35,849 nt of DNA from Bradyrhizobium pachyrhizi (GCF_001189245.1 NZ_LFIQ01000124.1:133762-169610); one strand, 5' to 3'; positions 9,501 to 16,854 are shown, counted from the stretch's first letter. A program made the numbers and translations. The notes: generated by a model from the letters alone, not told the origin.

Positions 9501-9722
9501 GACGCCGTTGATCTGCTCCTCGATCGGCGTTGCCACCGTCTCGGCGATCACCTTCGGATTGGCGCCGGGATAGGTCGCGCGCACCACGACCGACGGCGGC
9601 ACCACGTCGGGATATTCCGAGATCGGCATCGCCAGCAGCGAAATCAGGCCGGCCAGGAAGATCAGGATCGATAACACGCCGGCGAAGATCGGCCGGTCGA
9701 TAAAGAATTTTGAGAGATTCAT
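6540..9722 (-). CDS. RND multidrug efflux permease (HAE1/AcrB family)
   Basis: This 1060-residue inner-membrane proton-driven pump subunit opens with the family's N-terminus (F-F-I-D-R-P-I-F) and a first membrane helix at about 10-32. It has large periplasmic loops, and the proton-relay aspartates D410-D411 in G-I-V-V-D-D of TM4. The partner lysine K948 is in G-L-S-A-K-N of TM10; these correspond to AcrB D407/D408 and K940. Length is normal for the family. It forms trimers working with a periplasmic adaptor and an outer-membrane channel. The adaptor gene lies 23 nt upstream in the same operon; no outer-membrane factor gene is in the window, so a TolC-like protein encoded elsewhere is expected. 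The sequence style is closer to MexF/OqxB/BepE-type pumps than to AcrB itself, but the drug range cannot be deduced. Confidence 0.95.
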   Translation of the reverse strand: MNLSKFFIDRPIFAGVLSILIFLAGLISLLAMPISEYPDVVPPSVVVRATYPGANPKVIAETVATPIEEQINGVEGMLYMSSQATTDGAMTLTVTFRLGTDPDKATQLVQNRVQQAEPRLPAVVRQLGIITKKSSPDLTMVVHLLSPNNRYDMTYLRNYAVLNVKDRLARIDGVGDVQLYGAGDYSMRVWVDPQKAAEHALTASDVVRAIQAQNVEAAAGVVGSSPSVKGLDLQLSVNAEGRLSTEEQFGDIVVKTGAAGEVVRLRDVARIELGASEYGLRSLLDNKQAVAIPIFQAPGSNALEISDHVRATMAEIKKNMPEGVSYQIVYDPTQFVRSSIEAVIHTLLEAIALVVLVVILFLQTWRASIIPLIAVPVSIVGTFAVMHVFGFSINALSLFGLVLAIGIVVDDAIVVVENVERNIESGLSPRDATNQAMREVSGPIIAIALVLIAVFVPLAFISGLTGQFYKQFALTIAISTVISAINSLTLSPALSALLLKGHHEPKDWLTRIMERSLGWFFRGFNKVFTKSSENYGRTVTKVIYGKAVVIGLYVLLIGLTGVLFKQVPSGFVPGQDKQYLVGFARLPDGATLDRTEEVIRKMSDIALTQPGVESSVAFPGLSISGFTNSSNAGIVFSTLKPFDERKDPSLSGPAIAMALNKKYAGIQDAFIAMFPPPPVNGLGTIGGFKLQIEDRAGLGYEALNDATKAFMAAMQKAPEIAGVFSSFQVNVPQLFADIDRTKALQLGVPVTEVFNTLQIYLGSYYVNDFNKFGRTYSVYVQADAPFRARADDIRQLKVRSSSGDMVPLSALLKVRQSAGPERAIRYNGFLSSDINAAAAPGYSSGQAQEAATRIAAETLPPGFAFEWTDLTYQEFIAGNSGIWVFPLAILLVFLVLAALYESLALPLSIIMIVPMGLLAAMFGVWLSKGDNNVFTQIGLIVLVGLSAKNAILIVEFARELEFAGRSPIRAAIEASRLRLRPILMTSMAFIMGVLPLVLSTGAGSEMRRAMGVAVFSGMIGVTVFGLFLTPVFYVLLRSLTGMKPLTQHGETTIPGKAHAA

Positions 9723-9745
9723 GGCTCCGCCCCCGCGCGCAGCGC

Positions 9746-10990
9746 CTAGCGCTGCACGACGTGCTGGTTGGTTTCAGTGGATGCCTGCTGCATGCTGCGC
9801 GCGCCCATTTCGGCGACTTCCATCTTCAGAAGCGCACCCGGACGCACGCGCTGCAGGCCGTTGACGACGATGCGGTCGCCGGATTTCAGGCCGGCGGTGA
9901 CGATCCGCAGGCCATCGACCGAGCCACCGAGCGTGACGGAGCGATAGACGGCGCGGCTGTCGTCGCCGACCAACATGACGAACTTCTTGTCCTGGTCGGT
10001 GCCGACGGCGCGCTCGTCGATCAGCACCAGCGTCTGCTGCTTGGGCTGGCCCATGCGCACGCGGGCGAATTGCCCCGGGATCAGCCGGCCGTCATCGTTC
10101 TTGAACACGGCGCGGACGCGGATGGTGCCGCTCTGCCCGTTGACCTGGTTGTCGATCAGCTGGATGTGCCCCTTGGCGCTGAGGCCGCCCGAGGTCACCA
10201 TGTCGACCGGTATCTGGTCGAGATTGCCGCGCTTGCCGGAGGCGTCCGCGATCGAGTTCAGCGCGCGCAGCACGACTTCCTCGTCGGCATCGAAGCTCGC
10301 ATAGATCGGATTGACCGAGACCAGCGAGGTCAGGACTGGCGAGGAGGTGCCGGCGGCGACGAGATTGCCGACGGTGACCTCGATCCTGCCGACCCGACCG
10401 TCGACCGGCGCACGGACCTCGGTGTAGTCGAGATTGAGTTTGGCCGTCTGCAGCGCGGCCTCGGCGGCCTTGACATTGGCGATTGCCTCGCGATTGGCGT
10501 TGTCGCGCTGGTCGAAATCGCGCTTGGTCACGATGTTGTTGCCGACCAGCTGCGCGCCGCGCTCGACTTCGCTGGTCGTGAACACGACGCGGGCCTTGGC
10601 GGCCTCGAGCTGAGCCTGGGCGCGATCGACCTCGGCCGCGTACGGCGCGGGGTCGATCTTGAACAGGATGTCGCCGGACTTCACCAGCGCGCCCTCGGTG
10701 AAGTTGGTCGAAAGGATCGCACCGGCCACCCGCGGCCGGAGCTGGACACGCTCGACGGCTTCGAGCCGGCCCGAGAAGTCATCGAACAGCGTGGTCGACC
10801 GCGGCTGGATCACGGCGACGGTGACCGGGACCGCCGGCTCGGGAGCTGCGGCAGTCGCGGTCGCCTGTGCGGCATGAAAATAGTGGCCGGTCGCGATCGA
10901 ACCGGCCACCGCGAGGCCGCCAAGGATCACGATACCGCCGACGACACGTCGGAAGCGGCCGGAACGGGGATTTTGGATTGACGAGGGCAT
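9746..10990 (-). CDS. RND efflux periplasmic adaptor (membrane fusion protein)
   Basis: The product is 414 residues. It has an uncleaved or cleaved N-terminal membrane segment (about 14-35), then the barrel-sandwich/lipoyl half motif (G-R-L-E-A-V-E-R-V-Q-L-R-P-R-V-A-G). An alpha-helical hairpin covers about 105-165, followed by the second lipoyl half (V-R-A-P-V-D-G-R-V-G) and a beta-barrel. There is no lipobox cysteine, so it is probably anchored by the N-terminal helix. GGAG lies 7 nt before the ATG at 10990. It bridges the downstream pump to an outer-membrane channel. Its promoter region is shared with the divergent tetR gene and contains a perfect palindrome, so repression by that TetR protein is likely. 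Confidence 0.93.
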   Translation of the reverse strand: MPSSIQNPRSGRFRRVVGGIVILGGLAVAGSIATGHYFHAAQATATAAAPEPAVPVTVAVIQPRSTTLFDDFSGRLEAVERVQLRPRVAGAILSTNFTEGALVKSGDILFKIDPAPYAAEVDRAQAQLEAAKARVVFTTSEVERGAQLVGNNIVTKRDFDQRDNANREAIANVKAAEAALQTAKLNLDYTEVRAPVDGRVGRIEVTVGNLVAAGTSSPVLTSLVSVNPIYASFDADEEVVLRALNSIADASGKRGNLDQIPVDMVTSGGLSAKGHIQLIDNQVNGQSGTIRVRAVFKNDDGRLIPGQFARVRMGQPKQQTLVLIDERAVGTDQDKKFVMLVGDDSRAVYRSVTLGGSVDGLRIVTAGLKSGDRIVVNGLQRVRPGALLKMEVAEMGARSMQQASTETNQHVVQR

Positions 10991-11005
10991 TCACGCGCTC
11001 CAGAT

Positions 11006-11027
11006 ATCTGTAGTGTTCGCTACAGAT
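11006..11027. promoter_or_regulatory. Palindromic operator for the TetR regulator
   Basis: ATCTGTAG (11006-11013), 6 nt, CTACAGAT (11020-11027) is a perfect inverted repeat. It lies 15 bp before the adaptor ATG and within the gap to the divergent TetR gene. Dimeric TetR/AcrR repressors typically bind such sites in the shared promoter of an efflux operon. The assignment is inference from position and symmetry. Confidence 0.65.
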
Positions 11028-11051
11028 GTGGAGCTGGACGCCGGTTCGCAA

Positions 11052-11065
11052 GATACTTATGTATC
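11052..11065. promoter_or_regulatory. Second short palindrome in the tetR/efflux intergenic region
   Basis: GATAC-TTAT-GTATC is a 5-bp-arm perfect inverted repeat, 24 bp from the first palindrome. A TTGCGA hexamer on the minus strand (11046-11051) lies between them and could be a -35 element for the efflux operon. It may be an auxiliary operator; evidence is positional only. Confidence 0.3.
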
Positions 11066-11194
11066 GAGCACTATGAATTTCTTATCTCATTCATGGGGAA
11101 ATGGGAAGTCGCGGAAAAACATCACGTGCAACAAGAGGATAAGCCAGGGACAATCCGTCATAGAAACGGCACCCGGCTTACGGAGCAACGAAAA

Positions 11195-11794
11195 ATGGGA
11201 ATGGGACGCCCCCGCGCTTTCGACGCGGACGCCGCTTTGGACCAGGCCATGGATGTGTTCTGGCGCCATGGTTACGAGGGCGCGACGATCGCGCAGCTCA
11301 CCGAGGCGATGAATATCAATCCGCCCAGCCTCTATGCCGCCTTCGGCAGCAAGGAGGGTCTGCTGAAGGCCGCGCTCGACCGCTACACCGAGAAGCGCGA
11401 CGCCTGGATGGAAAAGGTTTTGGGCGCCTCCACCGCCCGAGAGGTGGCCGAACGATTTCTGATGGAGCACGCGGACGCCCAGACCGATCCCGCCAACCCG
11501 CCCGGCTGCCTGCTGGTCCAGGGCGGCCTTGCCTGCGGCACCGGCTCGGAGAATGTTCCATTTGAACTGGCGGCGCGCCGCACCCGAACCGAGGACCAGT
11601 TGCACGAGCGTTTTGTCCGCGCGAAGGCCGAACGCGACCTGGGCGAAAGCGCCGATCCGGCCACCCTTGCCCGCTATCTCTCCGCGGTGACATCAGGCAT
11701 GTGCGTGATGGCTTCCTCGGGTGCCGACCGCAACGCGCTGCGCGAGATTGCAGCGGTGTCGCTGAAGGCGTTTGATGAGCAGGCGAAGGGGTAG
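11195..11794 (+). CDS. TetR/AcrR family transcriptional regulator
   Basis: The product is 199 residues. The N-terminal helix-turn-helix reads G-R-P-R-A-F-D at 4-10, then helix 1 and Y-E-G-A-T-I-A-Q-L near 27-35. The recognition helix is in P-P-S-L-Y-A-A-F-G-S-K-E at about 43-54, the classic TetR pattern. The C-terminal two thirds form the ligand/dimer domain. The start at 11195 is supported by GGAG at 11182-11185; a 34-residue upstream extension in frame lacks a ribosome site. It is divergent from the RND adaptor-pump operon and is the expected local repressor, released by a pump substrate. The stop codon lies inside a 17-bp tandem duplication, so the extreme C-terminus has been affected by a recent local event. 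Confidence 0.9.
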   Translation: MGMGRPRAFDADAALDQAMDVFWRHGYEGATIAQLTEAMNINPPSLYAAFGSKEGLLKAALDRYTEKRDAWMEKVLGASTAREVAERFLMEHADAQTDPANPPGCLLVQGGLACGTGSENVPFELAARRTRTEDQLHERFVRAKAERDLGESADPATLARYLSAVTSGMCVMASSGADRNALREIAAVSLKAFDEQAKG

Positions 11795-11818
11795 AGCGGT
11801 TGAAGGGGTAGAGCGGTT
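11785..11818. repeat. Perfect 17-bp tandem duplication over the tetR stop codon
   Basis: GAAGGGGTAGAGCGGTT occurs at 11785-11801 and again at 11802-11818 with no mismatch. The first copy contains the TAG stop of the TetR gene (11792-11794). The duplication adds sequence only after the stop, so the protein is unaffected. Perfect identity suggests it is recent. Confidence 0.9.
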
Positions 11819-11863
11819 CACGTCAAGCGCCTGCGGCCCCAACGACGTTGGGAGTGACCGGCG

Positions 11864-13456
11864 ATGAAGCATTGGACCGGCTGGCTGCCAGGTCTCACCA
11901 CGCTGCGTCGATATCAAGCGGCGTGGCTTCCACACGACATCGTCGCCGGGCTTGTGCTCGCGACCATGCTGGTCCCGGTCGGCATCGCCTATGCGGAAGC
12001 GTCCGGCCTGCCCGGCATCTACGGGCTCTATGCGACGATCATCCCGCTGCTGGTCTACGCGCTGTTCGGGCCGAGCCGCATCCTTGTCCTTGGGCCGGAC
12101 TCGGCGCTTGCGGCCATCATCCTCGGCGTCGTCGTTCCGCTGTCTGGCGGCGATCCGATGCGTGCGGCAACCCTGGCCGCCATGATGGCGGTCGTCTCTG
12201 GGACGATATGCATCGTCGCGGGCATCGCGCGGCTGGGATTCCTGACCGAGCTTCTCTCCAAGCCGATCCGCTACGGCTACATGAACGGAATAGCCCTGAC
12301 CGTGCTGATCAGCCAGCTGCCAAAGCTGTTCGGCTTTTCCATTGAAGGCGATGGACCTCTGCGCAGTCTCTGGGCGGTCGTCGGAGCAATCGTCGACGGA
12401 AAGACGAATTGGGCGACCCTCGGGATCGGCCTTGCGACGCTGGCGGTGATCCTGCTGCTCGCCCGGAACAAGCGGTTGCCCGGCATTCTGATTGCCGTCG
12501 TCGCGGCGACGGTCGTCACCGGGGTTTTCGATCTCGGGGCCCGCTTCGGCGTGACCGTCCTGGGTTCGCTTCCCCAGGGCTTGCCGGGATTCGCCATTCC
12601 CAGGATCGGCTATGGCGACGTCGTGCAGGTGCTGATCGGCGGCAGCGCCGTCGCGCTGGTGTCGTTCGCCGATACCAGCGTGCTGTCGCGCGCCTATGCG
12701 GGACGATTGGGCGATCGCGTTGATCCCAATCAGGAGATGGTGGGACTCGGCGCGGCGAATCTGGCGGCCGGCTTCTTTCAGGGTTTTCCGATCAGCAGCA
12801 GCGGATCGCGCACGCCCGTTGCGGAAGCTGCCGGAGCGCGCACGCAATTGACCAGCGTCATCGGCGCGCTGGCCATCGCCTTCCTGCTGCTGATAGCGCC
12901 GAATTTGCTGCAGCACTTGCCCAACGCAGCATTGGCCGCCGTCGTCATCGCTGCTGCGCTCGGCCTGTTTGAGATCAGCGACCTCAGGCGAATCTACCGC
13001 ATTCAGCAGTGGGAGTTCTGGCTATCGATGGTCTGCTTCGTCGGCGTAGCCGTGCTCGGCGTGATTCCGGGAATAGGCCTCGCCATCGTGCTCGCGATCG
13101 TCGAATTCCTGTGGGACGGCTGGCGGCCGCATTCCGCCGTGCTGGGCCGCGCCTCCGGCGTGAAGGGCTATCACGACATCACGCGATACCCGGATGCGCG
13201 CCAGGTCCCCGGTCTGGTGCTGTTCCGATGGGATGCGCCGCTGTTCTTTGCCAATGCCGAGTTCTTCAAGGAACGCGCGCTGGATGCGGTGGCAAAATCC
13301 CCGACGGCGGTGCGCTGGCTGGTGGTCACGGCCGAGCCGGTCACCAGCGTGGACGTGACCGCCGGCGACATTCTCGCCGAGCTCGACGAGGCATTGCACG
13401 CACAGAAGATCGAGCTGTGCTTTGCCGAGCTCAAGGACCCGTCAAGGACAAGCTGA
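11864..13456 (+). CDS. SulP family inorganic anion transporter, C-terminally frameshifted
   Basis: This reading frame gives 530 residues. It opens with the SulP core: D-I-V-A-G near 25-29, then P-x-G-I-A-Y-A-E and G-L-P-G-I-Y-G-L-Y in TM1. Further on are G-P-D-S-A-L-A near 77-83 and many membrane helices to about 415. A cytoplasmic STAS domain then begins (F-A-N-A-E-F-F near 463, D-V-T near 497). SulP proteins move sulfate, bicarbonate or related anions. Start choice is supported by GGGAG 9 nt before the ATG. The STAS domain stops early at F-A-E-L-K-D-P followed by unrelated residues, while its natural continuation is in another frame from 13441. One missing base after 13440 explains this. 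The full gene would encode about 574 residues. Mutation and sequence error cannot be distinguished here. Confidence 0.88.
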   Translation: MKHWTGWLPGLTTLRRYQAAWLPHDIVAGLVLATMLVPVGIAYAEASGLPGIYGLYATIIPLLVYALFGPSRILVLGPDSALAAIILGVVVPLSGGDPMRAATLAAMMAVVSGTICIVAGIARLGFLTELLSKPIRYGYMNGIALTVLISQLPKLFGFSIEGDGPLRSLWAVVGAIVDGKTNWATLGIGLATLAVILLLARNKRLPGILIAVVAATVVTGVFDLGARFGVTVLGSLPQGLPGFAIPRIGYGDVVQVLIGGSAVALVSFADTSVLSRAYAGRLGDRVDPNQEMVGLGAANLAAGFFQGFPISSSGSRTPVAEAAGARTQLTSVIGALAIAFLLLIAPNLLQHLPNAALAAVVIAAALGLFEISDLRRIYRIQQWEFWLSMVCFVGVAVLGVIPGIGLAIVLAIVEFLWDGWRPHSAVLGRASGVKGYHDITRYPDARQVPGLVLFRWDAPLFFANAEFFKERALDAVAKSPTAVRWLVVTAEPVTSVDVTAGDILAELDEALHAQKIELCFAELKDPSRTS

Positions 13457-13587
13457 AGAAATTCGGCCTGCTGGCGCAGCTTGGCGAGAACAACTTCTTC
13501 CCGACCATCGGCGTTGCCGTTGCGCGCTACCTCGAGATCAATGCTGACGTGACCTGGGAGGATTGGGAAGACCGGACTGAAGCCTAA
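13441..13587 (+). pseudogene. Out-of-frame C-terminal end of the SulP STAS domain
   Basis: Translation from 13441 in the frame one base off gives V-K-D-K-L-K-K-F-G-L, then L-G-E-N-N-F-F-P-T-I-G-V-A-V and W-E-D-W-E-D to a TAA at 13585-13587. This is the usual tail of SulP STAS domains (K-D-P-V-K-D-K-L) and joins seamlessly to the upstream frame if one base is added between 13440 and 13441. It has no ribosome site or start of its own. I read it as the remaining part of the transporter gene, not a separate gene. Confidence 0.8.
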
Positions 13588-13632
13588 AGCGCGATGGGTT
13601 CAATCGTCAGCGCGCTATAGCACTTTTGTTTG

Positions 13633-13678
13633 AGCATGATCTTTCGGAAAGCCGCTTCGCACTTTTCCGGATCATGCT
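13633..13678. repeat. Palindromic intergenic repeat (rhizobial type)
   Basis: AGCATGATCTTTCGGAAA (13633-13650) is nearly complementary to TTTTCCGGATCATGCT (13663-13678), with a 12-nt loop. From memory this GAGCATGATC...CCGGATCATGC element is a very common dispersed intergenic repeat in Bradyrhizobium and relatives. It lies between the convergent SulP and PPOX genes and could also act as a bidirectional terminator. Confidence 0.75.
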
Positions 13679-13697
13679 TCCCAGCCATCCGGGCGCG

Positions 13698-14309
13698 TCA
13701 CCACATCGTCTGCCGCGCGCGCTCCGGCCATTCCCGATCGTATTTTTCGCCGCCGACCGTGTGCTCGCTCATCTCGGCGAGAATCTGGCCCGGCGTCGGC
13801 AAGACCTTCGGATCGACCCGCTTGTCCGGATTCCAGAGATCGGAGCGCACGATCGCGCGCGCACACTGGAAATAGATCTCCTCCACATGCATCACGATCA
13901 CCGTGCGCGGTGCCTTGCCTTCCATCGTGAAGGAGGCGAGCAGCTCCGGCTCGGCCGTGACATAGGCGCGGCCGTTGACGCGCAGCGTGCTGCCCGAGCC
14001 GGGAATCAGGAACAGCAAGCCAACGCGGGGATCGCGAACGATGTTGCGCAGCGAATCACAGCGATTGTTGCCGCGGCGATCCGGCATCATCAGCGTCTTC
14101 GCATCATGGATGCGCACGAAGCCCGGCAGATCGCCGCGCGGCGAGCAATCGAGCCCTTCGGGGCCTGCGGTGGCAAGCGACACGAACGGCGACTTCTCGA
14201 TGAGCACACGATAGAGCGGCGTCACGTGGTCGGCGACCTTCACGGTCGACGCGTCATTCGGGAAGCCGTAGATCGCCTCGAGCTGCTCGACCGTTTCGAT
14301 CACCGACAT
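13698..14309 (-). CDS. FMN-binding pyridoxamine 5'-phosphate oxidase-like protein (MSMEG_1061/DR2398-type)
   Basis: The product is 203 residues. The split-barrel PPOX core runs from about 35 to 150: F-V-S-L-A-T (42-47), C-S-P-R-G-D-L-P-G-F (about 55-64), then M-P-D-R-R-G-N-N-R near 74-82 and a R-V-N-G-R-A beta-hairpin. The P-R-G-D...R-G-N-N-R arrangement is what I associate with the MSMEG_1061-type FMN subfamily. These proteins bind FMN or F420 and reduce unknown substrates; it is not a PdxH. The start ATG is at 14309. The gene follows phnN on the same strand after a 76-bp repeat-bearing gap, so it may be read from the phn operon, but a role in phosphonate use is unsupported. Confidence 0.75.
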   Translation of the reverse strand: MSVIETVEQLEAIYGFPNDASTVKVADHVTPLYRVLIEKSPFVSLATAGPEGLDCSPRGDLPGFVRIHDAKTLMMPDRRGNNRCDSLRNIVRDPRVGLLFLIPGSGSTLRVNGRAYVTAEPELLASFTMEGKAPRTVIVMHVEEIYFQCARAIVRSDLWNPDKRVDPKVLPTPGQILAEMSEHTVGGEKYDREWPERARQTMW

Positions 14310-14340
14310 TCGTGCTCTTCTCCCTTTGCTGCCTTTCGAC

Positions 14341-14385
14341 GCATTTTCTTGACGCGAACCGGTATCCATTTCGCTCGAAAACGCT
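14341..14385. repeat. Short intergenic repeat after phnN
   Basis: GCATTTTC (14341-14348) and GAAAACGC (14378-14385) are near-complementary arms around GACGCGAACCGGTATCCA. This resembles another dispersed intergenic element common in Bradyrhizobium, recalled from memory. It directly abuts the phnN stop codon (14386-14388), so it could shape the 3' end of the phn transcript. Confidence 0.5.
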
Positions 14386-14979
14386 CTAGTCGTCCCAGCG
14401 TTCGCCCTTGATGATGCGGACAAGCTGTCGCGCATGATAGTCGGCGGTGCCGGAATTGACGATGGTGAAATCGGGCGTCGACGTGCTCTCGTCGACGGTG
14501 CGGGCCAGCCGCTGCTCGAGAAGGCCGTCGCTGCTGCGCGCCCGCATTGCGAGCCGCGCGGCCAGCACATCCGGCGGCGCCGTGACCAGCACCACGACAG
14601 CATTGGCATAGTTGCGGCGCGCCGCGGCGATCACGGTGCGCGAGACGTTCGCGATCACGGTGCGTCCGGCGCCTAAATCGTCGTTGATCGACCGCGACAG
14701 CGCGTAGCGATGGCCGTGCGCTTCCCAGTGCATGGCGTAGTCGCCGGCGGCTACCGCGCGCTGGAAGCTTTCCGCGCTGACCTCCTCATTGTCCTCCGAC
14801 GCCGAGGCCTGGCGGGTGATCAGCCGACGGGGAAACACGACATCGCGATCATCGCCACAGGCCGCCTTGGCGAACCCCAGCAGCGTATCCTTGCCGGCAC
14901 CGCTCGGGCCGACCACCAGGATCAGCCGGCCGGGACCGATTCCGGCGCGCCGATCGGCGACGACGGACGCATCGGTCAT
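14386..14979 (-). CDS. phnN: Ribose 1,5-bisphosphate phosphokinase PhnN
   Basis: The product is 197 residues and has a guanylate-kinase-like fold. Walker A is G24-P-S-G-A-G-K30-D-T, followed by the substrate-binding R-R-L-I-T-R (51-56) and the lid region S-R-S-I-N-D-D. The enzyme uses ATP to convert ribose 1,5-bisphosphate into PRPP, the last step of the C-P lyase pathway. It overlaps the upstream phnM by four bases (ATGA), which indicates translational coupling. It is the final gene of the phnGHIJKLMN operon. Length is normal (E. coli PhnN is about 185 residues). Confidence 0.92.
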   Translation of the reverse strand: MTDASVVADRRAGIGPGRLILVVGPSGAGKDTLLGFAKAACGDDRDVVFPRRLITRQASASEDNEEVSAESFQRAVAAGDYAMHWEAHGHRYALSRSINDDLGAGRTVIANVSRTVIAAARRNYANAVVVLVTAPPDVLAARLAMRARSSDGLLEQRLARTVDESTSTPDFTIVNSGTADYHARQLVRIIKGERWDD

Positions 14980-16130
14980 GCGACCCTCCCCCCTTCGCGC
15001 CAGACGCTGCGCACGACGGGCAGATCGCGCGCGACGTGCACGCGGATCAGGTCGGCGCGGCGGCCGAGCGCGATCTCGCCGCGGTCGTTGAGCCCGACCG
15101 CTTCGGCCGGCGTCTTGGTCACGGTGCGCACGGCCGAAGCGAGATCGATCGCCGGCACGTGCTGCGGCAATTGCAGCGCCGCCATCAAAAGGCTGGACGG
15201 GATGTAGTCTGACGACAGGATATCGAGCATGCCCTCATTGGCGAGATCGACGGCTGCGATATTGCCGGAGTGCGAGCCGCCGCGCACCACGTTCGGCGCG
15301 CCCATCAGGATGTCGATGCCGGCGGCGTGCAAGCCCCGCGCGGCTTCCATCGTGGTCGGGAACTCCGCCACCGCGACCTTGTCGTTGACGGCGTCGACCA
15401 CGTTCTCGTCGGTGGTGTCGTCATGGCTCGCCAGCGGGATCCGGTATTCATGCGCCAGCGCGACGATCGCGCGGGTGTTCGCCACCGCATATTCCTTCTG
15501 ATAGGCGAAGCGCCGCGCGAACAGCACGTCGAGCTGGGCGTCGGTCATGCCGCCGCCCTTGCCGCGATAGTAGTCGCGCAGCTTGACCTCGTCGCGGAAC
15601 TGGCGCTGACCCGGCGTGTGGTCCATCAGCGACATCAGCCGCACATCCGGCCGGTCGATCAGTTCCTTGGCCTCGGCGACCACGTCCGGCATCGGGACCT
15701 CGCAGCGCAGATGCAGGAAGTGATCGGCGCGCAGCAGATTCTCCTCGCGCGCCGCCGCGATCGCCGCCGCCAGCACGCCGGCGCGCCCGTCGACATCCTC
15801 GGCGCCGTCCTCGCGCCAGACCCGCAGCGAATCCAGCACCGTGGTGATGCCTGAGGTCGCGAGCTGACCGTCATAGGAGATCACGGCCGCGACCGGATTC
15901 CAGAACACTTTCGGCCGCGGCACATAGTGCATCTCGAGATGGTCGGTGTGCAGCTCGATCAGCCCGGGCATCAGGAGGTCGCCGCCGGCATCCTCGACGG
16001 CCTCGGGTGCCCTGCCCTCGCCGAACTCGGCGATCCTGCCATCAGCGATCGCGACCCAGCCCTGCTCGATCACGCGATCGGCGAGGACCAGCCGGGCGTT
16101 GCCGATGATGGTGTCTTGCTTGGCGGTCAT
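14976..16130 (-). CDS. phnM: Alpha-D-ribose 1-methylphosphonate 5-triphosphate diphosphatase PhnM (copy 1)
   Basis: This 384-residue amidohydrolase-fold enzyme removes pyrophosphate from the ribosyl phosphonate triphosphate made by PhnGHIL, giving the monophosphate substrate of PhnJ. Metal-site motifs are H61-T-D-H-L-E, H-L-R-C-E, M-D-H-T, S-H-D-D-T and the late S-S-D-Y. The phrase G-A-P-N-V-V-R-G-G-S-H-S-G is diagnostic of PhnM. It follows phnL by 13 bp and overlaps phnN by 4 bp. This copy is the closer one to the classical E. coli protein (H-T-D near residue 60, P-R-P-K-V-F-W). A second, more divergent PhnM is encoded at 26225-27397. Confidence 0.95.
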   Translation of the reverse strand: MTAKQDTIIGNARLVLADRVIEQGWVAIADGRIAEFGEGRAPEAVEDAGGDLLMPGLIELHTDHLEMHYVPRPKVFWNPVAAVISYDGQLATSGITTVLDSLRVWREDGAEDVDGRAGVLAAAIAAAREENLLRADHFLHLRCEVPMPDVVAEAKELIDRPDVRLMSLMDHTPGQRQFRDEVKLRDYYRGKGGGMTDAQLDVLFARRFAYQKEYAVANTRAIVALAHEYRIPLASHDDTTDENVVDAVNDKVAVAEFPTTMEAARGLHAAGIDILMGAPNVVRGGSHSGNIAAVDLANEGMLDILSSDYIPSSLLMAALQLPQHVPAIDLASAVRTVTKTPAEAVGLNDRGEIALGRRADLIRVHVARDLPVVRSVWREGGRVA

Positions 16131-16143
16131 TTCAAACGGTCCT

Positions 16144-16854
16144 TCAGGCAGCAGCCGCGAACGAGGTCACGTCGACGATACGGTCGGCGATCAAATGACG
16201 GATTTCGTCGTCATGGACAATCGCGACCATCGCGACGCCCTTGGTCTTCTTCTCCGCGATCAGCTCGACCACCACGGCGCGATTGGCCGCATCGAGCGAA
16301 GCAGTCGGCTCGTCCAGCAGCAGGATCGGCAGGTCCGAGATGAAGCCGCGTGCAATGTTGACGCGCTGCTGCTCGCCGCCGGAGAAGGTCGAGGGCGGCA
16401 AGGTCCACAGCCGCTCCGGAATGTTGAGCCGGCGCAGCAGCTGGCCGGCGCGCGCGCGGGCCTCCTCGCGCGCCACGCCGTTGACGATCAAGGGCTCGGC
16501 GACGACGTCGATCGTCGCCACCCGCGGCACGGCGCGCAGGAACTGGCTGACATAGCCGATGGTCGAGCGGCGGATGCTCAGCACCTGGCGCGGCTCGGCG
16601 GTGGCAAGGTCGACAACCTTGCCATGGTGGCGGATGCCGATCCGGCCGCTGTCGCAACGATAGTTGCCGAAGATCATCTTCAGGATCGAAGATTTGCCGG
16701 CGCCCGACGGGCCCGACAGCACCACGCACTCGCCCGGATCGGCGCGGAACGAGACGCCGCGCACCACGGGCAGCTCGACGCCGCCCTGCAGATGCATGGT
16801 GAAGGTCTTCTCGGCGTCGGCAAGTTCGATCATCGCGGTCATTGGCACGCTCAT
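16144..16854 (-). CDS. phnL: C-P lyase ABC-type protein PhnL
   Basis: The product is 236 residues. Walker A is G48-P-S-G-A-G-K-S-S, the ABC signature F-S-G-G-E-Q-Q-R is at 157-164 and Walker B is I-L-L-L-D-E-P-T at 177-184. Although it looks like a transport ATPase, PhnL is needed with PhnGHI for the nucleobase-displacing reaction of phosphonate with ATP. Recent structural work places PhnL with PhnK on the core complex. Its ATG overlaps the phnK stop (ATGA). Neighbours on both sides are C-P lyase genes, which separates it from true importers. Confidence 0.94.
   Translation of the reverse strand: MSVPMTAMIELADAEKTFTMHLQGGVELPVVRGVSFRADPGECVVLSGPSGAGKSSILKMIFGNYRCDSGRIGIRHHGKVVDLATAEPRQVLSIRRSTIGYVSQFLRAVPRVATIDVVAEPLIVNGVAREEARARAGQLLRRLNIPERLWTLPPSTFSGGEQQRVNIARGFISDLPILLLDEPTASLDAANRAVVVELIAEKKTKGVAMVAIVHDDEIRHLIADRIVDVTSFAAAA

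Noticed and set aside
9710..10981. Plus-strand 423-codon open frame opposite the efflux adaptor gene
   Set aside because: The minus-strand frame has clear adaptor motifs; the plus frame is rich in Asp, Arg and His with no domain and no ribosome site.
11693..12916. Minus-strand open frame of 407 codons opposite the SulP gene
   Set aside because: Composition is that of antisense GC-rich DNA; the SulP membrane helices on the plus strand are unmistakable.
13441..13587. Programmed ribosomal frameshift in the SulP gene
   Set aside because: No slippery heptamer or downstream pseudoknot is evident at 13436-13445; a simple indel is the more economical explanation.
13588..13697. Possible CRISPR or tRNA in repeat-rich gaps
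   Set aside because: The repeats are isolated palindromes, not spaced identical direct repeats, and no cloverleaf with a T-loop was found.
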